Positions 27,942 through 39,415 of a stretch of DNA of 64,000 nucleotides are shown in pieces. Under the pieces are notes generated by a model. The model was not told the origin of the DNA and ran no database searches. It worked only from the letters and a program-made list of their open reading frames with translations. How positions within the stretch are numbered: the stretch's first letter is position 1; each line of letters opens with the position of its first letter. Source of the DNA: Ricordea florida (taxonomy: Eukaryota; Cnidaria; Anthozoa; Corallimorpharia; Ricordeidae); NCBI GenBank assembly GCA_949710005.1, contig OX453276.1, positions 28,421,613-28,485,612 on the forward strand, written 5' to 3'. Position numbers and translations under genes: made by a program.

Positions 27942-30900
27942 CTACGTTTTCCTGCGAGTGATGTGATCATAGATGACTACTTGGGTATATTTGGTGGTCT
28001 CTATTGATATCCTTGCAGAGTTATCGCCTGGAGTTGCAGCCTGTTAGAAAAAGAGTAAAAGTAGACTTTTGAAGCAGCGAGTACATTGATCACAGAAACG
28101 CTTTCTAAAGAAGGTTTAAGGCTACAGTATTTATATGGCTGGTTCCACACGCAAGCAAGATGAAATATTGAATCCTGAGTTCTGATTGGATACACAAGCA
28201 GGCAAGATAAATGTAAGGACTGAATCCTGAGCTCTGATTGGATACACAAGCAGGCAAGATAAATGTAAGGCCTGAATTCTAAGTTCTGATTGGATACACG
28301 GGCAAGATGGCGTTCCCTAGTATTCGCTAAGTCGTGTGTTCGAATCTCGTTCCAACATGTTTTTTTTTTTAGTTGTGGCACAGGCCAAGGGTTCCTGGGG
28401 CCAAGCGGTAAATCCCCACCCAAACATTTCGGATCAATATCAGTTTCTGGGCAACCGTGCACCTACCCCTCCCCTAAACCAACATTAACGCTAACTTTTT
28501 AACTCATTATAACTTGTTGGATTAGGGGAGGGGTAGGTGCACGGTTGCCCAGAAACTGATATTGATCCAAAATTTCTAAGGTGCTGCACCTGGGAGTCTA
28601 AGCTGAGAAAAGGAAAACTCTTTGAGTTGTTACGGTACCTTGGGATCAACATTCAGGATTTTTCGGTCTCTCTTGTTTTTAAACAGCAGACCTGTAGAAT
28701 TTTCTGCAATCACCTTAAACATAAACAAAATTGTCTTTCAGCAAAATTTACAATATCAAATAAAAAATAACATCTATTCATACTCTTGCCTTCTTGATAA
28801 TGCTACTTTCTACGACTGCTATAATTTATTCTATTTCTAACATTGAGTTTTTACTATAACTACACCATGTTTCTCTCACTCTCATCTCTCTTCAACTGCT
28901 GCATTCGCTATTGTTCTAACTGACCTGATAGTTGGGTGTGGGGTTTGATGTCGCAGTTTGTGTTTCCCAGTTGTAAAAGCTGAGATCGGAGGGTCTTGGC
29001 AGCAACCTTTTTCTCCCAGTAAAGTAGGGTTCAAAATCTTCTGCCTTGAGAAACATTGCAATGTTTATAATTAAATGAATTATTAAATTTAACAATTATT
29101 TGCCGAAGGCGAAGTGATTCTCGGTGAATATTCACCGAGAATCACTGAGCCTGAGGCGAATAATTGTTTTAGTATAAATACACGGGTGATTATTTCAAAA
29201 AAGAAAAAAAAAGGATTGTACAACACGAAAAAATTTTATTTCATCAAAAGCGCACAAACGACTGGCAGCCATTTTGTTCGTCAAGGTGATTATCGGCTGA
29301 TAATCCGAGATAGCGAACCAATCAGAGCTCGCGATTTTGTATAATCACCTGAGTGTTTATACTAATGATTATTATCAACTGTTGATGATCATTATTAATG
29401 ATTACCATTATTGATATACAATGGCTAATTGAACACTAGTCAGGCCTTCTGACAGGGTGCGGGAAAAAAAGGAAATTTTGCGGGTTTTGTGCGGTAAAAA
29501 ACGGCGATTGTCCGGGAATTGTGCGGGATTGCGCAATCGTGTAAACAAACAAATATTCGATCACCGGGCCCAAAAAAAAACGACATGGAGGAATTTCTGG
29601 ATAAATGGAAAGTGCAACAACTCCCCTCTTAGTGTGACAATTAAACATAAACCAAATTTCTATTTTGCTACAACTTTGGCCAAAGTTTGTATCAACAAAA
29701 TCATGTTGCGTGACACGATCGATTAAGTTTATTCAAAACCGTAATTCCCGGGCGTAATTCCGCTTCGAAATAAAATGTTTTCGACTAGAACAAGTTACTT
29801 TATGAAAAATCCCGACATTTTTGTACTTTCTTTGATATGTAGAGCGAATATTATCTCGTGAAGGTTTAAAACTCTTCACGCTTGAACCACAACAGAGGCC
29901 CAGCCAGGGGGGGGGGTCCCAGGTCGCTTGTCGGAATTTTAAAATGCCTCGTGTCGGCGTTTTGTCAAGGCTTCACGTCGCTGTCGGAAATTAAGGGACA
30001 ACTACTTCAGTTCTTTGTCACTAATTCTCGGCTTTGATGTCGCTGTCGACATTTTTTAATAGAATGGCAGTCGTTTGTCGCTATTTCATTTGGTCGCTGT
30101 CGCTACTTTTCGGCCAGTGTCGCTTGTCGGAATTTACCCTGGCAGGGCCTCACAACACCGAGACAAGATTAGACTGAAACTAGTGCCCAGGCCGGCACGG
30201 AGCTATGAAGAGCGCCTTGTTTATATATCCGCTCGAGCTGTTCAATCGAGGAAAGCGGCGTCGATTGTTTTGCTAGGTAAATAGCCTAAAAAGTTTCTTT
30301 AAACCTTGGCAATCGATGGGAATACTGATTTAATTAGATTTTTAACCAAATCTTCCAATATTGTGCGGGATTTCGCGGATTTTCAGAAATTGTGCGGCTT
30401 CGATCGAATTGTGCGGTCCCCGGCACCCGCGCACCCTGTCAGAAGGCCTGACTAGTACAGGTCTGTATTTGTGCTAAAGGAGAGGAAGAAAATGTTTCAG
30501 GTTGAATTCAGCATCAAAGTTTTACGGGCAGCAAGCTCTTAATTCCAATTTGATATAGAAAAACCACCTTTGGGGGAAGGTATTGAATGGCTTAAGTACA
30601 AACTAGAAAAAAAAATAACAGCTAACAGCCTGGTATGAACAATAATAAATGAAATCTGCCTTGATGAAAGAAAGTTAATAATGGTATTAAATTGAACTGA
30701 GTGGAGTGCAATTTGGTCAAAAATTTGAAAACACAAGTATGATTTCAGACCAAACTGCACTCCACCCAGTTCAATTACCAATTTATTACATCCGGTTTTG
30801 AAATCGCACAATTTAATAGTCCTAACACAGGATTTTTGTGAGTCAAGTGCCAATATTTCATTGTAAATTTAATCTACTTTATTCACAAAGAATCTTCAAA

Positions 30901-33900
30901 CCAATAAAATTGCTTCAGTAAAAAAAGGAATAACCCTCACAATCAACTCATTAGAAAGCAACATGATTGAGTTAACAAGGATATAATTATGGTAGTACCT
31001 TTAATCGATGAGCATAGTCAATGTAACCAGATATTTCCTGAGGGCAAGGAATGCACACATGACTTACAGTTAGTAAGGGCCAGCATAATTATACAGAGCT
31101 ATATAGACATTGCTGAATGCACATTAGAATGAGATTTTCTCATGCTAATTAGTCTTTTGTTTTTGGCATACATACACTTTTGCATCATGCCTTTTGGCTG
31201 GTCCTAAAGTTTTGAGGCTTACCGGTATATTGAACTGCTATGGCCAGAGACTAATTTAAATTTTTTCAGGTACTTTATAAATCATTCATTCAGTGTTTTT
31301 TGTGGATTATCTAAATTTGTGTTCCATTAATGGTTCATTACATCTATCCTTTATCTGTGTTGAAGTGGAAGTCTAAATTAAGTAAGAATACATGTGTGAT
31401 ACAAAGTACTAAATGTCTGGTCCCTTGGCAATGCAGTTAGCTTTGTTTCCCTAATATCATGACATCAGGACTCTAGGGAAAGAAATTGACTACCTGTTTT
31501 CCTTGGTACCAGCTGACACTATATGTATGAGATACATTTAACTACTGAACATGTATTCCAATCTATTATCATGTCATTTTCAAATTATGAAATGTAAGGA
31601 AAACAAAGGTACCTGTCCTCTTGCATTCTTATCTCTGATGAAAATAATTGACTGAAAAGAAGAAAAGGTTATCGAGCTAAATTCATTACTTTGGTACTGG
31701 AGCAGGGCTAAAAATTAACTCCAGTGCTTGGCGGCCAGTCGGGCCAGTTTCCTCGAATTCTTAGTGGCCCATCCCAAAATGAAGGAGCCCTCCATTTTTT
31801 TTTTTTCAGATGGCAATCACAAAATCAAAATGGCATCTATATGTTGTGGATGTGGATCAGTCGTGAAATCATTATTAAAACAGCTCGGAATTTCCACTTC
31901 AGAACTAAAAATTCAGTAGTAAACTACATGTTAAATTTTATTTTTAAATTTGTAATTTGCATAATTTACATTCATTTGCAACGTTTCGAAATTCTGTAGC
32001 ATAGTCACATATCGGGCGTTCAAACCTTAACTTTTGGTATAGCCCTGATCAGTTTTAACTCGCCACTGGCGACCGTGCGACTGCCAATTTTTAGCCCTGC
32101 TGAAGTGCATTTAGTTTAAATCTATCATTGTGGCCTCTGGTTCTAGAATAAGTGCATGTTCTGCTGTTGCAAGGCTACAGTCTTTGAAGGCTATGCCTTG
32201 TGAAAAATGAAAAAAAATTAATGCCAAATGGAAAGTGTTTCAGGAGTGTATAATAGCTACGGTGGGATCCCTGTGGTGCAAAGCCCCTCTCCCCCTCTTG
32301 TGGTGAGGAGACAAGACTAGAAAAGAGACTGAAATAAAGTTCTGTCTTAAGGAATTTTAGTCTTAACTCATCTGCATACATTAGCTGGAGCTTCAATAGA
32401 AGCAGGTAACCAACGAATTTCAGCGCCAACTTCTCAAATCATTGATGCCTATACTGTGATAGGGTGAAATGTCTGCTACATTAAATATTCTTGCCAGTTT
32501 TTCTATTGTCAGCAGCACCATGCAAATTGTTCAGAGTATCTATAATTTACCTTTTTCACAGCCTTGGCATTAGGAATTTTTGGCAGTAAATAAATTACAA
32601 TGTAACGGCTTTTAAGATGCAAATTCAAAAAATAACAACAGCAAAGAAGTGATTTACTAATCTTAAGCATTTCTACATCCATCCATGCATAATCTTCTAC
32701 TAAGAGGAATATCACTCATTTAATTTGCTTTCTTATATAGTTTCATTCCTGTTAATAGTTGTTTAGAATACTATCTTTGTTTTCAGTCAAACCGTTTTGT
32801 GTACATAATTAAACAAGTTTGGAGTTTTATTGTTGGTTGGAATGATTGTTACGACTTATTGAAACAGAACTTATTGAAACCCCTGCAGTAGCTATTTTGT
32901 AGGCTTCTTCACCCCTTCTCTCTTCTCCATTACTCAATGCTGATCATCCCAAAAATGCCACTTTTGGTAAAACACAGCATGGGTGTCAGAATGACAATGT
33001 GGTAGGAGCCCTGTGTGTGAAAAAACGCGATCTTCCCCCTATGAAACACCTTAGCTACAGCCCAGCTTTTCACAATGAACTGGAAGATGCAGTACAGGTA
33101 ATAAACTAAAAATACTTACTGTCATTTTCCCACTCCTGTTTGCTTCTTCTCTTTCAGCCAAAGCTCTCAAAAATGGATCTTTTAGATCTTTGCCTGAGCT
33201 AGCCAAGGTTCTATACAAAGCATAATTGAAATTGAAAAAGAAAAAAAAACATTTGATTAGTATGGCAGCATACATGTCAAACATTCTATAAACCATAACT
33301 ACACATATTTTTAAAATAATTGTAGAAATAGTCAGATTTTATAAAATATGGAAGAAGTAGTTTTTGGCACTGTCACACGCAACCTTGAAAAAGAAGCATA
33401 TTCTGGGTTCTCCCAATAGTAGTCAGACTTACAACCTTCCAGTTACTAGAGTAGTTTAATTTGCTCTACCACTCAACCACTATATGCTCTACTACTATTG
33501 AGACTAGCTGTGGGAGCATTAGGCCATTTAACTAGCTTCATGGGACAAACATCCCGCAGACTGTTAGGATTTGAATGCCAAAGTGAATCAGTTGTGAAGT
33601 GATGAGGATGATATAATTATTTTATAGCCTGGCAAACTGGTGGAAGAATTGCACTTTTGGCACTGCTAGTCAGCAGGCAAACTTGGAAAAAGCAAAACAT
33701 GTTTCACAAATCAACTCGTCTTACTTTTGCTGGCTCCTCTTTGATAGTCTGCTTGCTTCTGCAGCTTCCTTTCTTGCTTCAAACTCATCACGTTTTAAAA
33801 CCTGAATAAGTGAGTGCCAATAATAAATGTATTTTAAATGTTTCAGGAGCTGGTTCGGAAGAGCTATCGATCAACACATGAAGATGTAGGATGCAGTGCT

Positions 33901-35395
33901 TTGCAATAATCTGCAGGACAGTACATTTATACTGAGAAGACCAGGAAATCAAACCTCCATACATACTAGTATTCTGAGATATATGTATTCCCAATGCTGC
34001 ATTTCATAGTTGAAAGTCTTATAACCACTTTGTAAGCAATACAATTAAACAAGTTGGCTTTCACTTGTTTCATTGAACCCTATAAAAAATACTGTTCCTG
34101 CTTACATTCTAACACAATGAATTCAAAGCATAAAATAAGTTTATGGTACTACTGGAAATAAGCAACAATTAACAATTATTGCTTATTACAAATATCAATT
34201 TTAATATTAATATTGCTTATTACAAATATTCACCAATAATCACTGAGGTGAATAATTGTTTTAGTATAAATACACAGGTGATTATTTCAAAAAGAGAAAA
34301 AAAAAACATTATACAAGAGGAAACATTTTTATTTCATTTCAAAGTGCGCGAACAACTGGCAGCCACTTTGTTCATCAAGGTGATTATCAGCTGATAATCC
34401 GAGATAAAGAACCAATCAGAGCATGCGATTTTGTATAATCACCTGAGTATTTATACTAATGAGGAAATATAGGAGACTTAATTCTTTACTTACGATAGAT
34501 AAAACTTATTTCCTTGATTATTGATTTTTAAATGATACAACACTCAAATCTACAATCCTGGCCAAAATTATTTGGGACACTAAAGGGATGACCCGCATGG
34601 GATGCAGAAAAGTGTATTGAAATAATAAGACCCAAAAACATTGCTCACCATTTTTAGCTCTTGTTACAACCAACCCTCTACCCCTAACAGTGTTGTAGCC
34701 AATTCCATCACTGTAGTAGTAGACATGGCAACAAATTAACATTGAATGTGGGGGAGGGGGAGATTCTACCTTTGGGTTAACTTGTTTTGCAAAGTGTCCC
34801 AAACTTTTTGGCTAGGATTGCAGTTTCTGTAATTTTACTTTATTCACTATACATGTAACAGCGATCAAGTCGACATAACTTCTGCATGGTCAGTCCTGAC
34901 TAAGTTTACACTGAATCCTTCTCTCTAGAATTAAAATACTAGAATTAAGATACTAGTCTTTTAGGTTGGATTTCGTATTACCCCACACTTCGAATTTATA
35001 ATGAACGCTGCATTTGTACGGTTTCGTCCTTCAAAAAGAAAAAGAAAAGCAGATATTTTCACATGCATTAACCTAAACAACTCAGCTCTAACATGGATAA
35101 TGAAGTATGAGGTGATACGGAAATCTAGCCGGCTTTTACCTCCCCACTTCCTCTGTAACCCAATTCAACCAACTGACGGGCAAGTTCCTCATCCTAAAGA
35201 ACACAAGCGCAAAAACGTTTTCATAAAAACCAAACTAAAACGAAGGAAACGCGTGAATATAAGCTTCCTGATTAAGCTCAATTGTACCTCAAGGTAGTAC
35301 AAATCTAAAGGAGTGATTTGACTGTCTAAAAAGTCTTCATAAGTGGCAAATTCTGTTACGATGTTGTCTGCTGCTCCAACAGCCTCTTCGTCCAT
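27942..35395 (-). CDS. CFAP299: Cilia- and flagella-associated protein 299
   Basis: Conserved protein of ciliated animals (human C4orf22), linked to cilia and spermatogenesis; molecular role poorly known. Nine exons, all phases consistent: 35288-35395, 35140-35193, 33725-33801, 33120-33210, 31613-31651, 30999-31037, 28925-29044, 28639-28713, 27942-28040. They total 233 codons plus stop, the same length as I recall for the human protein. Diagnostic stretches: [18 protein letters not shown] at the start, [106 protein letters not shown] and QVVIYDH.TRRKT at the end. Two exons are only 39 bp. Introns carry many transposons. A LINE fragment begins within 100 bases upstream of the ATG. Confidence 0.95.
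28150..28312. repeat. Three-unit tandem repeat (about 57 bp) in last CFAP299 intron
   Basis: Units share TCTGATTGGATACACAAGC, GGCAAGATAAATGTAAGG and CTGAATCCTGAG. Each carries ATTGG. A B-box-like GTGTTCGAATCTC and poly-T follow (28335-28372), suggesting a SINE-related origin. Confidence 0.8.
28431..28568. mobile_element. 138-bp foldback MITE, best-preserved copy of its family
   Basis: 47-bp arms beginning GGATCAATATCAGTTTCTGG and ending in the exact complement ...ACTGATATTGATCC, with the C-rich motif CACCTACCCCTCCCCTAA inside. It sits 70 bases downstream of CFAP299 exon 8. Confidence 0.9.
29090..29380. mobile_element. Inverted-repeat element with a 34-bp perfect palindrome
   Basis: 29113-29146 is a perfect palindrome centred on GAATATTC (AGTGATTCTCGGTG at its left end). 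It is followed by TAATTGTTTTAGTATAAATA ... and, 180 bases on, its approximate complement GTTTATACTAATGATTATTA. A second copy without the long palindrome is at 34165-34462. Both carry GAACCAATCAGAGC (CCAAT). Confidence 0.8.
29441..30450. mobile_element. 1010-bp non-autonomous DNA transposon, 6-bp TSD ACTAGT
   Basis: Terminal inverted repeats CAGGCCTTCTGACAGGGTGC and GCACCCTGTCAGAAGGCCTG. ACTAGT is at 29435-29440 and 30451-30456. Near both ends the sequence repeats TTGTGCGG/GCGGGATT words. A 257-bp MITE is nested at 29895-30151. A 1504-bp relative at 45446-46949 has the same CAGGCCTTCTG ends and a 6-bp TATATA duplication. TSD length would fit IS3EU- or Dada-like superfamilies; no transposase frame is present. 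Confidence 0.88.
29895..30151. mobile_element. 257-bp MITE nested in the 1010-bp element (TSD ACAACA)
   Basis: Ends GAGGCCCAGCCAGGG and CCCTGGCAGGGCCTC. The interior repeats TCGCTGTCG and CGCTTGTCGGAATTT words. ACAACA flanks both sides (29889-29894, 30152-30157). Same family as 39218-39415. Confidence 0.85.
31703..32099. mobile_element. 397-bp MITE in CFAP299 intron 4
   Basis: Ends CAGGGCTAAAAATTAAC and CCAATTTTTAGCCCTG. Flanks CTGGAG and CTGAAG form a 6-bp duplication with one mismatch. Confidence 0.75.
34165..34462. mobile_element. Second copy of the TAATTGTTTTAGTATAAATA element
   Basis: Matches 29090-29380 over most of its length (GTGATTATTTCAAAAAG, CAACTGGCAGCCA, GGTGATTATC.GCTGATAATC, GAACCAATCAGAGC), in CFAP299 intron 2. 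The GTGAATATTC palindrome is reduced here. Confidence 0.8.
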
Positions 35396-35431
35396 ATTGG
35401 ATTTTATCTGCGTTGCTTAGAAACCAATGAT

Positions 35432-36920
35432 TTGTCCCCAGTCGTCTCTCCAGCAGCCTTCTCGCTAGTTCTCAGTCATATTATATTAGAAGAATTTCAG
35501 TCGGCATATAAATCTCATCACAGTACAGAGACTGCGCTTGTGAGAGTTCAAAATGATATTTTGAAGGCTATTGACAATAACAGATCGGTTATATTATTAT
35601 TGCTCGATTTATCGGCTGCGTTTGATACTGTCGATCATTCGATTTTGTTATCTAGACTACAGAATCGCTTTGGTATTAGGAACACTGCTCTTAATTGGTT
35701 TCATTCGTATCTTCACTCACGCGAACAGTTTGTCTCTGTCAATGGAATTGAATCGTCAAAGAAGAATTTACCCTACGGGGTACCACAGGGTTCTGTACTG
35801 GGACCCTTGTTGTATTCCCTTTATACAAGTCCGCTGGGTGACATAGCCAGAAAGCATAGCATACCGTTTCATCTCTATGCAGATGACACACAGTTGTACT
35901 TATCGTTTACGTCCAATTGCCCTAATCATCTATCAAGCTCAAAGATGGCAGTAGAATTATGTGTTAAGGACATTGGGGACTGGATGCTGCGCAACAAACT
36001 TAAGTTAAATCGGGATAAGACTGAACTTTTGGTTATTAGTTCTAAATATCGTCCACGACCACCCCTTGACTATATACGAGTTGGTGATGAAGTAATCAAG
36101 TCTAGTAAACAGGCCAGGAATTTAGGAGTTGCATTCGATCAATGTTTGGATTTCAAAGAACACGTTAAAATAATCCGCAAGAGCGCATTTTTCCGCATTC
36201 GTAGTATAGCTAAAATTAGGCGATACCTATCCCAGAGTACTACTGAGACCATTGTTCACGCTTACATAACATCGCGTTTGGACTATTGTAACGCCCTACT
36301 GTACGGTCTCCCAAAGTATCTGATTAATAGACTTCAGCTTGTACAGAACTCAGCAGCTCGCCTTGTTACCTTGACTAGAAGGCATGAACACATCACACCA
36401 ATACTAAGGAGCTTACATTGGTTGCCAGTTCATTTTAGGATTATTTTCAAAATATTGTTGTTAACTTACAAAGCTCTGAATGGACTGGCCCCTGATTACA
36501 TTAGAGACCTACTGCGATTTAACATTTCTGGTCGGACACTACGATCTTCAAACAAGAGGTTGCTTGATGAGCCTAGAGCAAATCTTAAAACGTATGGTGA
36601 AAGGGCTTTTTCCGTGGCGGCACCAAGGCTCTGGAATAAACTACCCCTCCAGATCAGACTTTCATCATCAGAGGCAGTTTTTAAGGCTAATCTTAAGACT
36701 TATCTTTTTAAGCGTGCATTTGATTTGTAGTTTTTACTTTTTATTTGTAGCCTAATTGTATTATGTAGCGTATTTAATTCTTAGGATTTTAACTTTTTAG
36801 GATTTAAGATTTTAGGTTTTTAAAGAATTAGGATTTTAATTTTAAAGCATTGTAAAGCGCCATGGACAATTAGTGGAAAATGGCGCTATATAAATGTATA
36901 TTTATTTATTTATTTATATT
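35432..36920 (+). mobile_element. 5'-truncated CR1/L2-like LINE with reverse transcriptase frame
   Basis: An open frame of 432 codons (35432-36730) is the C-terminal part of a non-LTR reverse transcriptase: FQSAYKSHHSTETAL, LLLDLSAAFDTVDH (catalytic Asp65), GVPQGSVLGPLL, YADD (149-152), and the C-terminal LRSLHWLPVHFRI, LAPDYIRDLL and RLWNKLPLQIR blocks typical of animal CR1/L2 (jockey group) elements. The endonuclease and early RT are missing. The 3' UTR ends GGCGCTATATAAATG then (TTTA)n, the usual tail. The frame is unbroken, so the copy is fairly young. It lies head to head with CFAP299, in its presumptive promoter; the exact 5' edge of the LINE (35.43-35.49 kb) is uncertain. Confidence 0.92.
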
Positions 36921-36944
36921 ACTTGACTAGGGTCGAGACCAGAA

Positions 36945-37141
36945 GCGTTTACCATGGGCGCTTACATTTGTAATGAAAAACCGGAAATTCTGATAAAAGT
37001 TCAAATGGAACGGTCATTCCGCTGGAATGTAAAAACTGCTCGTTCTCCTCGCCTAATCTCTTCCAGTTCCTCCAACACACCTGTCGCACCCCAGGTGTGA
37101 AAGCTTTTAGTTTTGGTTGTTGATAGTTATGTTTTTCTTTT
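36945..37141. repeat. Dispersed repeat interrupted by Penelope-like units
   Basis: GCGTTTACCATGGGCGCTTA, then CTCTTCCAGTTCCTCC and CCCAGGTGTGAAAGCTTT. The same material recurs inverted at about 51480-51600, and GCGTTTGCCATGGGCGCTTT recurs at about 50370. Parts resume at 38152-38470 with ACCGGAAAGTTTCC and the complement end TGATGGTAAACGCTCCAG. Confidence 0.7.
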
Positions 37142-37677
37142 ATTGTGGGGATAGTTTCTAAAGAAACTGGTGCTGCGTCGGTGGTAAATTGAAACACAAG
37201 AAATTGGATAAATCAAACGAGTTGATTAAGTAAGTTATACCACCGTAAGGTGAATGGGAGGTGCTGACGTTTCGAGCGTTAGCCCTTCGTCGGAGCGAAT
37301 GAGAGGATTGTGGGTTACCTTCAATTTATATAGAGAAGTTTGGAGCCATGTTATTGGTGGAAACATAGTAGTGTGTGAATGGAAGTGAATAAATTAGATG
37401 AATGATTAAAGGAATGAGAAACGTTCGTTGATACCGTGGGGATTAAGAGAACCGAGTTGGAAGATAAACTTCTGTTCTAGGTTTTTGCGGCTATCCGTGT
37501 TGCCCTGATGCACGGAAAGGCCACATACCGTCGTGTTGTGAGTTGAGTGGTTAGGTAGATTAAAGTGTCGCGCTACACAGGTTTCGATGCATCTTTGTCA
37601 TTTCGTTCGACGTCACGCAGATGTTCACGGAAACACATTTAGTGTTTGGTATAGCTCTTCGAAAGAAAGTAGAAATT
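37142..37677 (-). mobile_element. Penelope-like element 3' unit, copy A (536 bp)
   Basis: On the minus strand it encodes the C-terminal end of a Penelope-type GIY-YIG endonuclease region (HFNLPNHS...NLEQKFIFQLGSLNPHGINER then stop). It is followed by the conserved non-coding CCGACGAAGGGCTAACGCTC GAAACGTCAGC block. A 2-base insertion (TGTGTAGCG) breaks the frame just before HFNLP. The 23-bp sequence at 37119-37141 is repeated at 37678-37700, flanking the unit as a target duplication. It is nearly identical to copy D (52546-53080). Confidence 0.82.
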
Positions 37678-37700
37678 GTTGATAGTTATGTTTTTCTTTT

Positions 37701-38151
37701 ATTGTGGGGATAGTTTCTAAAGAAACTGGTGCTGCGTCGGTGGTAAATTGAAACACAAGAAATTGGATAAATCAAACGAGTTGATTAAGTAAGTTATACC
37801 ATGCCACCGTAAGGTGAATGGGAGGTGCTGACGTTTCGAGCGTTAGCCCTTCATCGGAGCGAATGAGAGGATTGTGGGTTACGTACAATTTATATAGAGA
37901 AGTTTGGAGCCATGCTATTGGTGGAACCATAGCAGTGTGTGAATGGAAGTGAATAAATTAGATGAATGATTAAATGAATGAGAAACGTTCGTTGATACCG
38001 TGGGGATTAAGAGAACCGAGTTGGAAGATAAACTTCTGTTCTAGGTTTTTACGGCTCTCCGTGTTGCCCTGATGCACGGAAAAGCCACATACCGCCATGT
38101 TGTGAGTTGAGTGGTTAGGTAGATTAAAGTGTCGCGCTACAGGTTTAGATG
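37701..38151 (-). mobile_element. Penelope-like element 3' unit, copy B (5'-truncated)
   Basis: Starts at the same ATTGTGGGGATAGTTTC as copy A, directly after the 23-bp flank repeat. It lacks the 2-base insertion, so SKPVARHFNLPNHS reads in frame, and ends about 85 bases earlier than A. It is therefore older or of a different lineage than A and D. Confidence 0.8.
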
Positions 38152-38529
38152 CAATGAAATGACAATCATCCCACCGGAAAGTTTCCGGAAAATATGGAAC
38201 TCCTCAGATGTATTCCTCTTTTCCCGTTCCAACTGAAATAACCGGAAATTCCTGTACTATTTGAAAAATCCCACTCGAGCCGGTTCACCTCGACCCCTTT
38301 TCCCGTCTTTCGACACCGCCATTTTATTGGTTATTGTTTTCTTCCAATCGCGAGGTACTCGGACCTGGCGAAAGGCCATACCGGGAAAATCATATACCAT
38401 TAATAGAGTTCCATTCCAACCGGATTTTCCGTGCTGATGGTAAACGCTCCAGCTCTCCATTTCCCATTTAGGTATTGCCGCGGTGGAGTATCAGCCACGA
38501 AAGCGAGGCATCAGCCCATAATAATAATA

Positions 38530-38830
38530 ATAATAATAATGAACTTTATTTGAGTGTCAAGTGTATTTAGCACTGCTGTACTAATTGGGGACACTGTAAA
38601 GCGCAAATTAATTAAATCAATTAATTAATTAAATTAATTAAATAAATTAAATCAAATCAAATGTTGGTTTTTGTGGAGAGGGGAAAACCGGAGTACCCGG
38701 AGAAAAACCTCTCGGAGCAGAGTAGAGAACCAACAAACTCAGCCCACATATGACGCCGGGGCCGGGAATCGAACCCGGGCCACATTGGTGGAAGGCGAGC
38801 GCTCTCACCACTGCGCCAACCCTGCTCCCC
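38530..38830 (-). mobile_element. tRNA-headed SINE, minus-strand copy
   Basis: Reading the minus strand: GGTTGGCGCAGTGGTGAGAGC (A box), GGCCCGGGTTCGATTCCCGG (B box), then body GTTGGTTCTCTACTC.., CCGGGTACTCCGGTTTTCCCC, an ATTTAATTAA-rich part, CAGTGTCCCC and ACACTCAAATAAAG, ending in (ATT)n. A plus-strand copy is at 40441-40735. Confidence 0.88.
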
Positions 38831-39217
38831 AAACATATGACAAATATAATGACAAATAGAAGCGAGGTCGATAAACATCGATAAAAGGCAGGACCCGCAG
38901 CAACACTATTTGATGAAAAGCAACTTATCAGAATAGCCGAACAAAATTTCAGGAACTCGACCCGATCGCGGCCCTTGTTCGCGGTAAGCAAGAAATCGTT
39001 CTATTTCATTTTGTTCCAATTTCTGCCGTACATTTTCCTTGAGTGTTTGGCGGCCATATTGTCAAGTAACCCTGCGCATGCTCCTTAGCGATGTCCGGAA
39101 ATTCTGGCCATGGGGCCAGTTGCATCCCAATGCCGCGCTTAGGGGGTTTTGGCTGACGGCCTTGTGGCCTGGCCGTTTTCCTCCTGAGGGGTGTTCTGGG
39201 TAGGGTTCATTACTTCT
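38831..39217. other. Spacer with no supported gene
   Basis: I see no exon or clear repeat here. Confidence 0.4.
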
Positions 39218-39415
39218 GAGGCCCTGTTAGGGGTAAATTCCGACAAGCGACATGGCCTTGAAACGGCGAAACGAAGGAGCTGAAATGACGACGAACGACG
39301 AGCCGCTCACGCGAAATTACGACAGCGACCTGCAAACCTTCCGAAACTGCGACGTGAAAAGGTTTGAAACTCAGACCGGCGACATAAAGAACCCCCCCCC
39401 CCCCAACAGGGCCTC
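39218..39415. mobile_element. 198-bp MITE, 6-bp TSD ACTTCT
   Basis: Ends GAGGCCCTGTTAGGGG and CCCAACAGGGCCTC, with AAATTCCGACAAGCGACA next to the left end, complementary to the family seen at 29895-30151. ACTTCT is at 39212-39217 and 39416-39421. Confidence 0.85.
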
